Assembly: GCA_031177685.1 (NCBI GenBank)
Contig: JAPSGI010000011.1
Span: forward strand, 1 to 64,000
Direction: 5' to 3'
Source: Solirubrobacteraceae bacterium
GTDB lineage: Bacteria; Actinomycetota; Thermoleophilia; Solirubrobacterales; Solirubrobacteraceae
Length of the DNA stretch: 64,000 bases
Below, one piece after another: positions 17,457-29,389 of the stretch; positions within the stretch are counted from its first letter, which is position 1, and each line of letters opens with the position of its first letter. The position numbers and the translations under genes were made by a program. Below the pieces are notes generated by a model, which saw only the letters and a list, made by a program, of their open reading frames with translations, made no database searches and was not told the origin of the DNA.

Positions 17457-17722
17457 CTCCGCCTGCTTCCACTCGTCGGGGCAGCGCGCGGCGCGCTCCT
17501 CGGGGATGAACTCCCCGATGAACTCGGTCGCGACGACCGCGGCCAGGTTGTCGACCGAGTCCTCCTCCTTCTTGGCCGTGATCGGAATCGTCGGTCTTCG
17601 TCAGCAGATCCTTTCGCAGATGTCCGGGTCGGCCTCGGCGAACACCTCCGCGACGTACGTGACGAACGGGCCGAGGCGACGACCACCCGCACGTCGCGCG
17701 GCAGCGAGATCGTCTCGTTCAT
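17415..17722 (-). pseudogene. Frameshifted small ORF of unknown family
   Basis: It starts at an ATG that overlaps the lipoprotein stop (ATGA) with MNETISLPRDVRVVV, then protein-like sequence jumps frame near 17670 to LGPFVTYVAEVFAEADPDIC, meets TGA at 17601-17603, and resumes in the same frame with KKEEDSVDNLAAVVATEF to the stop at 17415. Joined, the pieces would make an acidic protein of about 100 residues. One frameshift plus one stop point to decay; sequencing error is the other explanation. I do not recognise the family. Confidence 0.5.
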
Positions 17723-17937
17723 GGCTTCACGACCGCTTGGACCGTGCCCGCCTCCTTGACGAAGGCCGCCGCATCGGCGTCCGCCTCGTCCTCCGGCGCC
17801 TCGATCGTCAACTTGAAGTCGCCCCGGTCCTCCGGCGGCGGGCTGCCTGAGATCGTCGCGATCCCGTCGCGCTCGTCGGCGCACGCGGCCAGCGAGAACC
17901 CGACCACGCACACGAGCACGAGGATACTCACCGCCAT
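17719..17937 (-). CDS. Small lipoprotein
   Basis: A 72-residue protein with a hydrophobic signal (about 3-17) ending in a lipobox, LAAC, so the cysteine at residue 19 would be lipidated after export. The mature 54 residues are acidic, with several EDEADAD-type stretches, and match no family I know. It overlaps the decayed ORF that follows, suggesting a former two-gene operon. Confidence 0.55.
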   Translation of the reverse strand: MAVSILVLVCVVGFSLAACADERDGIATISGSPPPEDRGDFKLTIEAPEDEADADAAAFVKEAGTVQAVVKP

Positions 17938-18063
17938 CCATGGCCTGCGAGCCGTCAGCCACGCCTGACGGTACGCCCCGAGCGCCCCCAGCGCAAATGC
18001 GATTTGCCCGGCCCTGCCCCGCCGGTTAGGGTCATCGTGTTCGCGTTTGCCCGGGAGGCGCAG

Positions 18064-18837
18064 ATGCTGGAGAGGGCGGGATCTGAAGCCGGTCGAAGCT
18101 TGGCCGTCGCCGTGGTGCTTGCCACCCTCGTCTGGCTGCTGGCTGCCCCTCCGGCGCCGGCGACGCCCGGAAGCGGCAACAGCGCAGCCACGATCGAGGG
18201 CGAGTTCTCGGACTCATGCCGCGACCTCGCCGTGGGCTCGAGCAAGGACGTCTCCCACGTCGAGCTGCATCTTGCCGACGGCCGCGTGAGCAAGGACGAA
18301 GCGATCTCGAGCCCCGAGCACGCGATCGACGGCGGCCCGGGCGACGAGATCGACTTCGTGATCGTCAAGTCCGGCACGACGACGCGGAGCTTCACGTGCG
18401 CACGCGACAGCAACCCGCCGACAGCGGTTCTCGAGGTCAGGGGTCCGCCGGACTGCGGGACGTTCCCGGACGGGACGGTGCTCTGCAACGCCGCCAACGC
18501 AGACCGCACGGAATGGTGGACGTCGTTCGTGGCGTCCCTGGACTTCGGGCTGGTCAGGTTCAGCTGCCCACCCGCCGGCTGCCCGGACACCTCCGTCACC
18601 TTCCGCGGGACGAGCAGCTTCGATCCCGAGGACGACATCGTGAGCTGGACGCTCGAGTTCGACGACGGCACGTCCCACAGCGGGAGCTGGACCACCAGCC
18701 CACCGGAGGCCGTGTCCAAGGCGCTACCCGGGGGTTGCGCCGCCGACTGCGACGTCAAGGCCACTCTGACGGTCACGGACTCCGCGGGTCACACGGACTC
18801 GGACACGCAGCTAGTGGACTTCGAGCTTCCCGACTGA
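18064..18837 (+). CDS. Secreted protein with PKD-like domain
   Basis: 257 residues from ATG 18064, which follows GGGAGG at a good distance; an in-frame ATG at 18004 precedes the signal sequence and is less likely. A signal peptide (about 11-32, ending APATPG) leads to an acidic extracellular region. The last 100 residues (DTSVTFRGTSSFDPEDDIVSWTL in part, then KATLTVTDSAGH) read as a PKD/Ig-like beta-sandwich, commonly an adhesion or spacer module. Six or more cysteines suggest disulfides. A TAGGGT box at 18027-18032 may be its -10 element. Confidence 0.7.
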   Translation: MLERAGSEAGRSLAVAVVLATLVWLLAAPPAPATPGSGNSAATIEGEFSDSCRDLAVGSSKDVSHVELHLADGRVSKDEAISSPEHAIDGGPGDEIDFVIVKSGTTTRSFTCARDSNPPTAVLEVRGPPDCGTFPDGTVLCNAANADRTEWWTSFVASLDFGLVRFSCPPAGCPDTSVTFRGTSSFDPEDDIVSWTLEFDDGTSHSGSWTTSPPEAVSKALPGGCAADCDVKATLTVTDSAGHTDSDTQLVDFELPD

Positions 18838-18841
18838 GAAA

Positions 18842-18914
<73 letters not shown>

Positions 18915-18950
18915 CTGCGGCCAGCTTAGCGGTAGCGTCCGCGGCCGAAG

Positions 18951-19451
18951 GTGCTGCTCGCGATCATCTCCGACACGCATCTGCCGCGCGGGCCGAGGCA
19001 GATCCCGGCGGCGTGCGTCGAGCGCCTGGAGGCCGCGGACCTCATCCTGCACGCGGGGGACTTCAGCGCGGTGACCGTGCTGCAGGCGCTGGAGTCGCTC
19101 GGTCCTGTGGCCGGCGTGCACGGCAACGTGGACGACCACGAGGTGCGCCGGCGGCTGCCCGAGCGGCGCATCGTGGAGGTGGACGGGGCGCGGATCGCGA
19201 TGGTGCACGACGCCGGTCCGGCGGCCGGGCGGCTGGAGCGCATGCGCCGGCGCTTTCCCGGCGCGGACGCCGTCGTGTTCGGCCACTCCCACGTCCCGCT
19301 CCATCAGAAAGCCGCCGGCGGGCGGCGCGGGCGCTTTCAGATCTTCAACCCCGGCAGCCCCACCGACCGGCGCCTGCAGCCGCAGCACACGATGGGGGTG
19401 GCGCGCGTGCGGGACGGGCGCGTGGAGTTCGAGCTGGTCGCCCTGGACTGA
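18951..19451 (+). CDS. YfcE/MJ0936-type metallophosphodiesterase
   Basis: 166 residues from GTG 18951. The calcineurin-like motifs appear in order: SDTHLP (about 7-12), LHAGDF (about 33-38), GNVDDHE (about 58-64), HDAG (about 84-87) and GHSHVP (about 110-115), which bind two metal ions. Small members of this class hydrolyse phosphodiesters in the cytoplasm; the physiological substrate is open. TAGCGT at 18933-18938 is a candidate -10 box for a nearly leaderless transcript. Confidence 0.88.
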   Translation: MLLAIISDTHLPRGPRQIPAACVERLEAADLILHAGDFSAVTVLQALESLGPVAGVHGNVDDHEVRRRLPERRIVEVDGARIAMVHDAGPAAGRLERMRRRFPGADAVVFGHSHVPLHQKAAGGRRGRFQIFNPGSPTDRRLQPQHTMGVARVRDGRVEFELVALD

Positions 19452-19461
19452 CGGGCTGCCC

Positions 19462-19467
19462 TAAGCT
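19462..19467 (+). promoter_or_regulatory. Candidate -10 box of rnz
   Basis: TAAGCT ends 10 bases before the ATG at 19478, and there is no Shine-Dalgarno-like sequence in between. Confidence 0.35.
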
Positions 19468-19477
19468 CGCGCGCGCC

Positions 19478-20404
19478 ATGGACCTCGACGTCTTCTTCGC
19501 CGGCACCGCCGGCTCCGTGCCCACCGCGCGCCGCGGTCTGCCCGCGTTGCTCGTGCGCCGGGGCGGCGACCGCATCCTGTTCGACTGCGGGGAGGGGACG
19601 CAGCGCCAGCTGGTGCGCTCGGTCGGCCTGCCCGACCTCGACGACGTCTTCCTGACGCACTTCCACGTCGACCACTGGCTCGGGCTGCCCGGGATGCTCA
19701 AGACGTTCGACCTGCGCGACCGCGACAAGCCGCTGGCCATCCACGGCCCGCCGGGGCTCGACCAGGTGATGCAGCTGCTGCGCCCGGTGTACGGGCGCAC
19801 GAAGTACCCGCTGGAGATAAACGAGCTGCAGCCGGGCGACGAGGTCCGCCGCGACGGCTACACGGTCGCCGCCTTCCCGGTCGAGCACCGCGTCAGCGCC
19901 TTCGGCTACGCGCTGTTCGAGGACGAGCGCCCCGGGCGCTTCGATGCCGAGCTGGCGGAGAAGCTGGGCGTGCAGCCCGGCCCCGACTTCGGCCGCCTGC
20001 AGCGCGGCGAGGCCGTCGGCGACGTGACGCCCGAGCGGGTGGTCGGCCCGCCGCGCGGGGGGCGCAAGGTCGTGGTCTCCGGCGACACCGCTCCCTGCGA
20101 CGCGCTCCGGGTGGCCGCCCACGAAGCGGATCTGCTCGTCCACGAGGCGACGTTCGCCGAGGAGGAGACCGACCGCGCCGCCCAGACGGCGCACGCCACG
20201 GCGACCCAGGCAGCCACGATCGCCCGCGACGCGCAGGTGCGGATGCTCGCGCTCACGCACCTGTCGACCCGCTACGGCGGCGGCGAGGTGCGCGACGAGG
20301 CGCGCGCGGTATTCGAGAACACGGTGGTTCCGCGCGACTTCGACACGATCGAGCTGCCGTTCCCCGAGCGCGGCGAGCCCACGCTGATCCGCTGGGAGTC
20401 CTAA
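19478..20404 (+). CDS. rnz: Ribonuclease Z / MBL-fold hydrolase
   Basis: A 308-residue metallo-beta-lactamase-fold protein. THFHVDHWLG (about 63-72) is the HxHxDH zinc motif; FDCGEGTQRQL near residue 32 is a typical RNase Z signature; SGDTAPCDAL, HEATFAEEE and LTHLSTRY supply the later metal ligands and the HEAT/HST motifs. The enzyme would cut the 3' trailer from tRNA precursors, giving a substrate for CCA addition. The length is that of bacterial short-form RNase Z. The start at 19478 gives the expected MDLDVFFAGT opening. Confidence 0.92.
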   Translation: MDLDVFFAGTAGSVPTARRGLPALLVRRGGDRILFDCGEGTQRQLVRSVGLPDLDDVFLTHFHVDHWLGLPGMLKTFDLRDRDKPLAIHGPPGLDQVMQLLRPVYGRTKYPLEINELQPGDEVRRDGYTVAAFPVEHRVSAFGYALFEDERPGRFDAELAEKLGVQPGPDFGRLQRGEAVGDVTPERVVGPPRGGRKVVVSGDTAPCDALRVAAHEADLLVHEATFAEEETDRAAQTAHATATQAATIARDAQVRMLALTHLSTRYGGGEVRDEARAVFENTVVPRDFDTIELPFPERGEPTLIRWES

Positions 20405-20408
20405 ACCC

Positions 20409-20457
20409 GACGTGCCGTAAGTTCCGTCCAACCTATCGTCGTAACTTACGGCACGTC
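20409..20457. repeat. 49-base perfect palindrome (15-bp arms)
   Basis: GACGTGCCGTAAGTT at 20409-20423 is exactly repeated in inverse at 20443-20457, with a 19-base loop. It has no T-run, so it is not a standard terminator of rnz, though it may stop RNA decay or transcription. It shares the core CGTGCCGT/ACGGCACG with the repeats at 58062-58183. Confidence 0.8.
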
Positions 20458-20483
20458 TGGGGAGTGGCGCCCGGGGCCGGTGC

Positions 20484-20489
20484 TAGTCT
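20484..20489 (+). promoter_or_regulatory. Candidate -10 box of the pyr operon
   Basis: TAGTCT would start RNA near 20496, just ahead of the PyrR-binding hairpin. Confidence 0.4.
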
Positions 20490-20502
20490 CCGGCGCGGCG
20501 GT

Positions 20503-20536
20503 TCCTTTAACCCGGTCCGGCGAGGCCAGGAAGGGG
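20503..20536 (+). promoter_or_regulatory. PyrR-binding RNA hairpin
   Basis: CCTT at 20504-20507 pairs with AAGG at 20531-20534; inside it GGTC (20514-20517) pairs with GGCC around the loop. The loop region GGTCCGGCGAGGCC matches the PyrR recognition consensus AGTCCnGnGAGGCT. The 3' arm holds the only purine-rich ribosome site before pyrR, and no T-run follows, so control is probably at translation, as described for mycobacterial pyr leaders. Confidence 0.8.
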
Positions 20537-20549
20537 CTCGGAAACCCAG

Positions 20550-21104
20550 ATGGACACAGAGAAGGTCGTTCTCGACCGCGACGACGTGCGCCGCTCGCTG
20601 CAGCGCATCGCACACGAGATCGTCGAACATAATCCAGACGAGCGCCTGGCCGTCGTCGGCATCCACCGCCGCGGGGCCCACCTCGCGCGCCGGCTGCACG
20701 CGGCGGTGTCGGAGCTCCTCGGCCAGGACGTGGCCCTCGGCGATTTGGACATCGCCTTCTACCGCGACGACGTCACGACGAGACCGGCGGCGCCCGTCGT
20801 CCACGCCACGCACCTCGACTTCCCCATCGACGGGCTGACCGTCGTGATCGTGGACGACGTGCTCTACACCGGGCGCACCGTCCGGGCCGCGATCGAGGCG
20901 CTGTTCGACTACGGGCGCCCGGCGCGCGTCCAGCTGGCCGTGCTGGCCGACCGCGGTCACCGCGAGCTGCCGATCCGCCCCGACTACGTGGGCAAGAACC
21001 TGCCGACGGCCCGCCACGAGCGGGTGAACGTCCGCGTCGAGGAGCTCGACGACGTGGACGAGGTCACCATCACCGCGACCGAGGAGGCGTTCGCCACCCC
21101 ATGA
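20550..21104 (+). CDS. pyrR: PyrR regulator / uracil phosphoribosyltransferase
   Basis: A 184-residue type I PRTase-fold protein. VVIVDDVLYTGRT (about 93-105) is the PRPP-binding loop; VGIHRRGAHLARRL near residue 35 and FYRDD near 70 are PyrR signatures. When UMP or UTP is bound, the protein binds the pyr leader RNA and lowers expression; it also has UPRTase activity. It is the first gene of the pyrimidine operon and has its own binding hairpin 14-47 bases upstream of the start, so it autoregulates. Confidence 0.95.
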   Translation: MDTEKVVLDRDDVRRSLQRIAHEIVEHNPDERLAVVGIHRRGAHLARRLHAAVSELLGQDVALGDLDIAFYRDDVTTRPAAPVVHATHLDFPIDGLTVVIVDDVLYTGRTVRAAIEALFDYGRPARVQLAVLADRGHRELPIRPDYVGKNLPTARHERVNVRVEELDDVDEVTITATEEAFATP

Positions 21105-22051
21105 GGCACCTGCTCTCCATCGACGACCTGGAGCGCGCGGACATCGAGCGCATCCTCGACCGCGCGGCCTCCTTCGCCGAGGTCTCCGGCCGCGAGATCA
21201 AGAAGGTGCCGACGCTGCGCGGGCGCACCGTGGTGAACCTCTTCTACGAGGCCAGCACCCGCACGTCCTCCAGCTTCGAGCTGGCGGCCAAGCGGCTCTC
21301 GGCCGACGTGGTCAGCGTGCGCTCGGTCGGCTCCAGCGTGGACAAGGGGGAGTCGCTCAAGGACACCGTCCAGACGCTGAGCGCCTACGACCCCGCCGCG
21401 ATCGTGATCCGCTCGCCCCACGTCGGCGCCGCCGAGCTCGTGGCGCGCTGGACCACCGCGAGCGTGGTCAACGCGGGCGACGGCAAGCACGAGCACCCCA
21501 CGCAGGCGCTGCTCGACGTCTACACGCTGCGCCAGCGCCTGGGCTCGCTGGACGGCAAGTCGATCTGGATCGTCGGCGACGTCCTGCACTCGCGCGTCGC
21601 GCGCTCCAACGTCCTGGCCTTCCAGCGCATGGGCGCGCGCGTGACGGTGTGCGGGCCGCCCACGCTGATCCCGCGCGGGTTCGAGTCGCTGGGGTGCGAG
21701 GTCGCCTACACGCTGGACGGCCTGCCCGCGGCCGACGTGGTCTACGCCCTGCGCATGCAGCACGAGCGCATGCAGGAGGCCTTCGTCCCCTCGCTGCGCG
21801 AGTACGCCGCCGTCTACCAGATCGACCGCGGGCGCCTGCGCCCCGGCCAGCTGCTCATGCACCCGGGGCCGGTCAACCGGGGCGTGGAGCTCGCCGCCGA
21901 CGTCATCGACTCCCCGCAGGCCACGATCGTCGCGCAGGTCGAGGCGGGCGTCGTCGTGCGCATGGCGGTCCTGTTCGAGCTGCTGGCGGGAGGGCACGCG
22001 CCCGAGGTCGCCGCCGCGCCCGCGCCCCAGCCGGCCGAGGCGGCGGCGTGA
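21101..22051 (+). CDS. pyrB: Aspartate carbamoyltransferase catalytic subunit
   Basis: 316 residues, overlapping pyrR by ATGA. FYEASTRTSSSFE (about 48-60) holds the carbamoyl-phosphate-binding STRTS; KHEHPTQALLD (about 131-141) and RMQHERMQE (about 213-221) complete the active site. It joins carbamoyl phosphate and aspartate in the first committed step of UMP synthesis. No pyrI regulatory subunit is adjacent, consistent with the simple trimeric form. The C-terminal 15 residues are an Ala/Pro-rich tail. Confidence 0.96.
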   Translation: MRHLLSIDDLERADIERILDRAASFAEVSGREIKKVPTLRGRTVVNLFYEASTRTSSSFELAAKRLSADVVSVRSVGSSVDKGESLKDTVQTLSAYDPAAIVIRSPHVGAAELVARWTTASVVNAGDGKHEHPTQALLDVYTLRQRLGSLDGKSIWIVGDVLHSRVARSNVLAFQRMGARVTVCGPPTLIPRGFESLGCEVAYTLDGLPAADVVYALRMQHERMQEAFVPSLREYAAVYQIDRGRLRPGQLLMHPGPVNRGVELAADVIDSPQATIVAQVEAGVVVRMAVLFELLAGGHAPEVAAAPAPQPAEAAA

Positions 22052-23355
22052 GCCCCGACCTGCTGATCTCCGGCGCGCGCCTGCTGGACCCGCGCGCCGA
22101 TCTCGACGGTCCGGGCGACGTGCTGGTGCGCGACGGCCGCGTGGCCGCGGTGGGAGCGCCCGGGACGCTGGAGGCGCCCGAGGGCGCAGAGACGGTCGCG
22201 GGCGAGGGCCGCCACCTGTTCCCCGCCTTCGTGGACCCGCACGTGCATTTCCGCGTGCCGGGCCAGGAGCATAAGGAGGACATCGCGACGGGCACGGCCG
22301 CGGCGGCCGCCGGGGGCTACTGCGCGGTGATCGCCATGCCCAACACCGATCCGCCGATCGACGCGGCGCCCGTCCTGGGCTCCGTGCGCGAGATCGCCGA
22401 GCGCGAGGGGCGCGTGCGGGTGGAGTTCCTGGCCGCGGTCACGCGCGGGCTGGCGGGACGCGACCTGACCGAGATGGCCGAGCTGCGCGCCGCCGGCGCG
22501 GTGGGCTTCACCGACGACGGCCTGCCGGTGGTCTCCGCCGGCGTGCTGCGCCGGGCGCTGCAGTACCAGCGCCTGTGCGGGGGAGTCGTCGCGCTGCACG
22601 AGGAGGATCCCGCGCTGTCGGCGAGCGGCGTGATGCACGAGGGCGAGGTCTCCGCGCTGCTGGGCATGGCGGGGATTCCCTCGATCAGCGAGTCCACGAT
22701 GATCGCCCGCGACGCGCAGGTCGCCGGCTACGAGGAGGCGCGCATCCACGTCCAGCACCTCAGCGCGGTGGAGTCGGTGCAGGCGGTGGCTGCGGCCAAG
22801 GCGGCCGGCGTGCGCATCAGCGCCGAGGCCTCGCCCCACCATCTGCTGTTGACCGACGAGGTCCTGCGCTCCGACCAGCTGCACACGCGCTTCAAGATGA
22901 ACCCGCCGCTGCGTGCCGGGCACGACCGCCAGGCGCTGATCGCCGGTCTGCGCGACGGGACGATCGACTGCGTGGCTACCGACCACGCCCCGCACGCGAA
23001 CCACGAGAAGGAGGTCCCCTTCGAGGAGGCGCCGATGGGGACGACCGGCCTGGAGACGGCGTTCGCCGCGCTGCACACCGGGCTGGTCGAGCCGGGCGTC
23101 CTGCCGCTGGCGCTGATCGTCGAGCGCATGACCGCGGGGGCGGCGCTGTTCGGGTTGCCGACGCCGCGGATCGCCCCCGACGAGCCGGCCAACCTCGTCC
23201 TGGCGGACCTGAGCGCCGAGTGGGAGGCCGGGGAGTCGGGCTGGGAGAGCAAGTCCGAGAACTGCTGCTTCGCCGGGCGAACGCTGCGCGGGCGGGTGCT
23301 GCTGACCGTGGCGGACGGCACGATCGCCTACCGGCGCATGGAGGTCGCCGCGTGA
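22048..23355 (+). CDS. pyrC: Dihydroorotase
   Basis: 435 residues from GTG 22048 (GTGA overlap with pyrB). DPHVHFRVPGQ (about 58-68) is the metal-binding HxH with the substrate arginine; MPNTDPPID and the late ATDHAPHANHEK (about 309-320) complete the class I amidohydrolase pattern. It cyclises carbamoyl aspartate to dihydroorotate. Its place between pyrB and carA and its coupled start fit the operon. Class I enzymes often associate with PyrB. Confidence 0.95.
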   Translation: MSPDLLISGARLLDPRADLDGPGDVLVRDGRVAAVGAPGTLEAPEGAETVAGEGRHLFPAFVDPHVHFRVPGQEHKEDIATGTAAAAAGGYCAVIAMPNTDPPIDAAPVLGSVREIAEREGRVRVEFLAAVTRGLAGRDLTEMAELRAAGAVGFTDDGLPVVSAGVLRRALQYQRLCGGVVALHEEDPALSASGVMHEGEVSALLGMAGIPSISESTMIARDAQVAGYEEARIHVQHLSAVESVQAVAAAKAAGVRISAEASPHHLLLTDEVLRSDQLHTRFKMNPPLRAGHDRQALIAGLRDGTIDCVATDHAPHANHEKEVPFEEAPMGTTGLETAFAALHTGLVEPGVLPLALIVERMTAGAALFGLPTPRIAPDEPANLVLADLSAEWEAGESGWESKSENCCFAGRTLRGRVLLTVADGTIAYRRMEVAA

Positions 23356-24483
23356 GCGGCTACGTCCTGCTCGAGGACGGGACGCGCTTGGACGGCGACG
23401 TGTGCGCGGCACGCCGGCCGGTGACCGGCGAGGTGGTGTTCAACACCGCGATGTCCGGCTACCAGGAGGCGGTCACCGATCCCTCCTACGCCGGCCAGAT
23501 CCTGATCTTCACCGCGCCCCACGTCGGCAACTACGGCGTGAGCGCCGAGGCGATGGAGTCCGACCGCGTTCACGCGCGCGCGGCGATCATGCGGGCGGCG
23601 GTCAACCAGGAGGACGCCCCGTGCGCCGAGCGCGGCTGGCTGGACTGGCTGGAGGACTGCGACGTTCCCGCGATCACCGGCGTGGACACGCGCGCCCTCG
23701 TGCGCCACATCCGCGATCGCGGAGCGATGCGCGGCGGCGTGTTCCCCGACAGCGTCCCGGAGGCGGAGGCGCGCGCGCTGATCGACGCCGAACCGCCGAT
23801 GGCGGGCCGCGACCTGGCGCGCGAGGTGACGCCCGGCGAGGCGATCGTGCTCGAGCCGCTCGGAGCGGGGCCCGCCCCTGGGGTGGGCCCCAGGATCGTC
23901 GCCATCGACACCGGCATCAAGACGTCGATCGTCACAAATCTGCGCAAGCGGGGCGCGGTGGTGGAGCTGCACCCCTGCTCGGCGACCGCCGAGGAGCTGC
24001 TCGCCCGCGACGCCGACGCCTACTTCCTCGCCAACGGCCCCGGCGACCCGGCCGCGCTCGACCACATCGTGGGCACCGTCCGCGAGCTGGTGGGCAAGCG
24101 CCCCGTGTTCGGGATCTGCCTGGGCCACCAGCTGCTGTGCCGCGCGGTCGGCCTGGAGACGTTCAAGCTGCCCTTCGGCCACCGCGGCTCCAACCACCCC
24201 GTCAAGGACCTGACCACCGGGCGCATCGAGATCACCAGCCAGAACCACGGCTTCGCGGTCCTGGGCCCCGACGGTGCGCGCACCATGGACACCGACGACC
24301 CCGTGCGCTGGGACACCGACTTCGGCGCCGCCGAGCTCACGCACCTCAACCTCTACGACCGCACGGTGGAGGGGCTCACGCTGCTCGACGTGCCGGGCTC
24401 CACGGTCCAGTACCACCCCGAGGCCGGCCCGGGCCCCCACGACGCGCTGTACCTGTTCGACCGCTTCCTGGAGGCGATTCGCG

Positions 24484-24494
<11 letters not shown>
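23352..24494 (+). CDS. carA: Carbamoyl-phosphate synthase small subunit
   Basis: 380 residues from GTG 23352, overlapping pyrC by four bases. The N-terminal domain has [17 protein letters not shown]; the class I glutamine amidotransferase domain has NGPGDP, the nucleophile in GICLGHQLL (about 253-261) and the His/Glu pair in [10 protein letters not shown] (about 354-363). It delivers ammonia from glutamine to the large subunit. The tail of the gene contains GGAGG at 24470-24474, well placed as a ribosome site for carB. Confidence 0.96.
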
Positions 24495-27584
<3,090 letters not shown>

Positions 27585-27588
<4 letters not shown>

Positions 27589-28361
27589 ACCGGACGCTCG
27601 CGCCGTTCGACCGCCGCCGCGGCGAGGTCGAGCAGGTCGACCGGGTGGGGGCGTACCTGCGGCTGCTCTGCAGCGATCCGGGCGGGCCGGCGCCCCGGCC
27701 GGGACAGTTCTACATGCTGGCGCTGGCGGCGGAGTGGGGCGGAGGGGCCGACGAGCGCCCCTACCTCCCGCGCGCCTTCTCCTACCTGCGCCACGAGCCG
27801 GGGCGGCTGGAGTTCTTGCTGGAGGACGTGGGCCCGGGCACCCACCGGCTCGGCGCGGCGCGCCCCGGCGAGGGCATCTGGCTGCTGGGACCGCTGGGCG
27901 CCGGCTTCGCGGCGCCGCGCGAGGGCCGCGCGCCGCTGCTGGTGGGCGGGGGGATCGGGATCGTGCCCCTTGCCCCGCTGCAGGCCGACATGCCCGGGCC
28001 CGCTCTGCTGGGCTTCCGCGACGCCGCCCACGCGGCCGCCGGCGAACTCATGGCGGACGTCACGCTGTGCACCGACGACGGCTCGGCCGGTCACCACGGC
28101 CTGGTGACCGAGCTGCTCGCCGCGCGCCTCGACGAGCCCGTCGAGGTCTACGCGTGCGGGCCGCCCGCCATGCTGGAAGCGGTGCGGCTGATGACCACGC
28201 AGCGCGGCGTGCCCGCGCAGCTGGCGCTGGAGTCCGGGATGGCGTGCGGGTTCGGCGCGTGCTTCGGGTGCGTGGTCCCGACGCGCGACGGCTACGTGCG
28301 CGTGTGCGTCGACGGGCCGGTCCTGGAGGCCTCCGACCTCGAGGCGGTGCCGGCGCATTGA
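27585..28361 (+). CDS. pyrK: Dihydroorotate dehydrogenase electron-transfer subunit
   Basis: 258 residues, ATGA overlap with carB. An FAD-binding barrel ([10 protein letters not shown]), an NAD-binding domain (GGGIGIVPL) and a C-terminal 2Fe-2S segment with four cysteines in [12 protein letters not shown] and VRVCVDGPV. It passes electrons from dihydroorotate to NAD through FAD and the cluster, working as a heterotetramer with the next gene product. The presence of pyrK shows a class 1B enzyme rather than the membrane class 2 form of most actinobacteria. Confidence 0.93.
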
Positions 28362-29245
28362 GCACCGAGCTGTGCGGACTGGAGCTCGAGCACCCGATCG
28401 TCAACGCCTCGGGGACCTTCGACGCGATCGCGGCGCTGCGCACGTTTGGCGACGAGGTGCTCGAGCGCTTCCCCTTCGCGGCGTTCGTCTCCAAGACGAT
28501 CACCCTGAAGCCGCGCCAGGGCAACCCGCCGCCGCGGCTGTGGGAAACGGCCGGCGGCCTGATCAACTCGATCGGCCTGCCCAACAAGGGCCTCGCCGGC
28601 TACCTCGAGCACGACCTGCCGGTGCTGGCGCGCCTGCCGGTCCCGCTGATCGTGAACGTCATGGGCTTCACGCGCGAGGAGGTCGCCACGCTGGTCGCGG
28701 CGGTGGCCGAGCGCGACGAGGTCGCGGGCCTGGAGCTCAACGTCTCCTGCCCCAACGTGGAGAGCGGGCTGATCATGGGCGCCGACCCGCGCGAGACCGC
28801 GGCGCTCGTGCACCGGGTCCGCCCGCTGACGGCCAAGCCGCTGATCGTCAAGCTGACCCCGAACGCGACCGACCCCGCGGCGGTCGCGCACGCCGCCCAG
28901 GAGGCCGGCGCCGACGGCGTCTCGCTCGTCAACACGCTGCGCGGCATGGCGCTGCACCCGCGCACCGGCGCGCCGTGGCTCGGCGCGCGCACGGGCGGGG
29001 TGTCCGGGCCGGCGATTCGCGCGATCGCGCTCGCCCAGGTCGCGCAGGTCGCCGAGCGCGTCTCGGTCCCGGTCGTCGGGATGGGCGGCGTGGAGACCGG
29101 CGCGCACGCGCACGCGCTGCTGCGGGCCGGCGCGGCGGCCGTGGCGGTCGGCACGGAGACCTTCCGCGACCCTCGTGCGGGCGCCCGGATCGCGGCGGAA
29201 TTGGCCGACATCGGCCGCGATCGGCGGGTTTCCGCGCGCCTCTGA
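28358..29245 (+). CDS. pyrD: Dihydroorotate dehydrogenase catalytic subunit, class 1B
   Basis: 295 residues from TTG 28358, whose last two bases form the start of the pyrK stop (TTGA). An FMN-binding TIM barrel with ASGTFD, GLINSIGLPNKG, the catalytic cysteine in ELNVSCPNV (about 126-134), KLTPNATD and GMGGVETG. It oxidises dihydroorotate to orotate. An open reading frame continues upstream in pyrK but the TTG gives the normal family N-terminus. It is the last pyr gene here; no pyrF follows before mihF. Confidence 0.93.
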   Translation: MSTELCGLELEHPIVNASGTFDAIAALRTFGDEVLERFPFAAFVSKTITLKPRQGNPPPRLWETAGGLINSIGLPNKGLAGYLEHDLPVLARLPVPLIVNVMGFTREEVATLVAAVAERDEVAGLELNVSCPNVESGLIMGADPRETAALVHRVRPLTAKPLIVKLTPNATDPAAVAHAAQEAGADGVSLVNTLRGMALHPRTGAPWLGARTGGVSGPAIRAIALAQVAQVAERVSVPVVGMGGVETGAHAHALLRAGAAAVAVGTETFRDPRAGARIAAELADIGRDRRVSARL

Positions 29246-29352
29246 ACGCCGCCGCCTAGGAAAAGCCCTGCAAAGCACGCATTTCGGCGGAGCTTGTAGC
29301 GTCACAACACTTGACCTCAGCTTGAGGTGAAAGTGAATTCCGCCCTTTTCTC

Positions 29353-29380
29353 TTGCGGCGCCCTCGTCGGTATGTAGACT
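29353..29380 (+). promoter_or_regulatory. Candidate promoter of mihF
   Basis: TTGCGG at 29353-29358 and TAGACT at 29375-29380 are 16 bases apart. The start codon is 9 bases after the -10 box, which implies a leaderless mRNA. The stretch 29246-29352 also contains the short palindrome CCTCAGCTTGAGG. Confidence 0.45.
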
Positions 29381-29389
29381 CGCCGCTCG

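Noticed and set aside
17601-17603. TGA as selenocysteine in the small minus-strand ORF
   Set aside because: A frameshift upstream is also needed, no SECIS-like hairpin follows closely, and the next residues are not redox-type. Decay is simpler.
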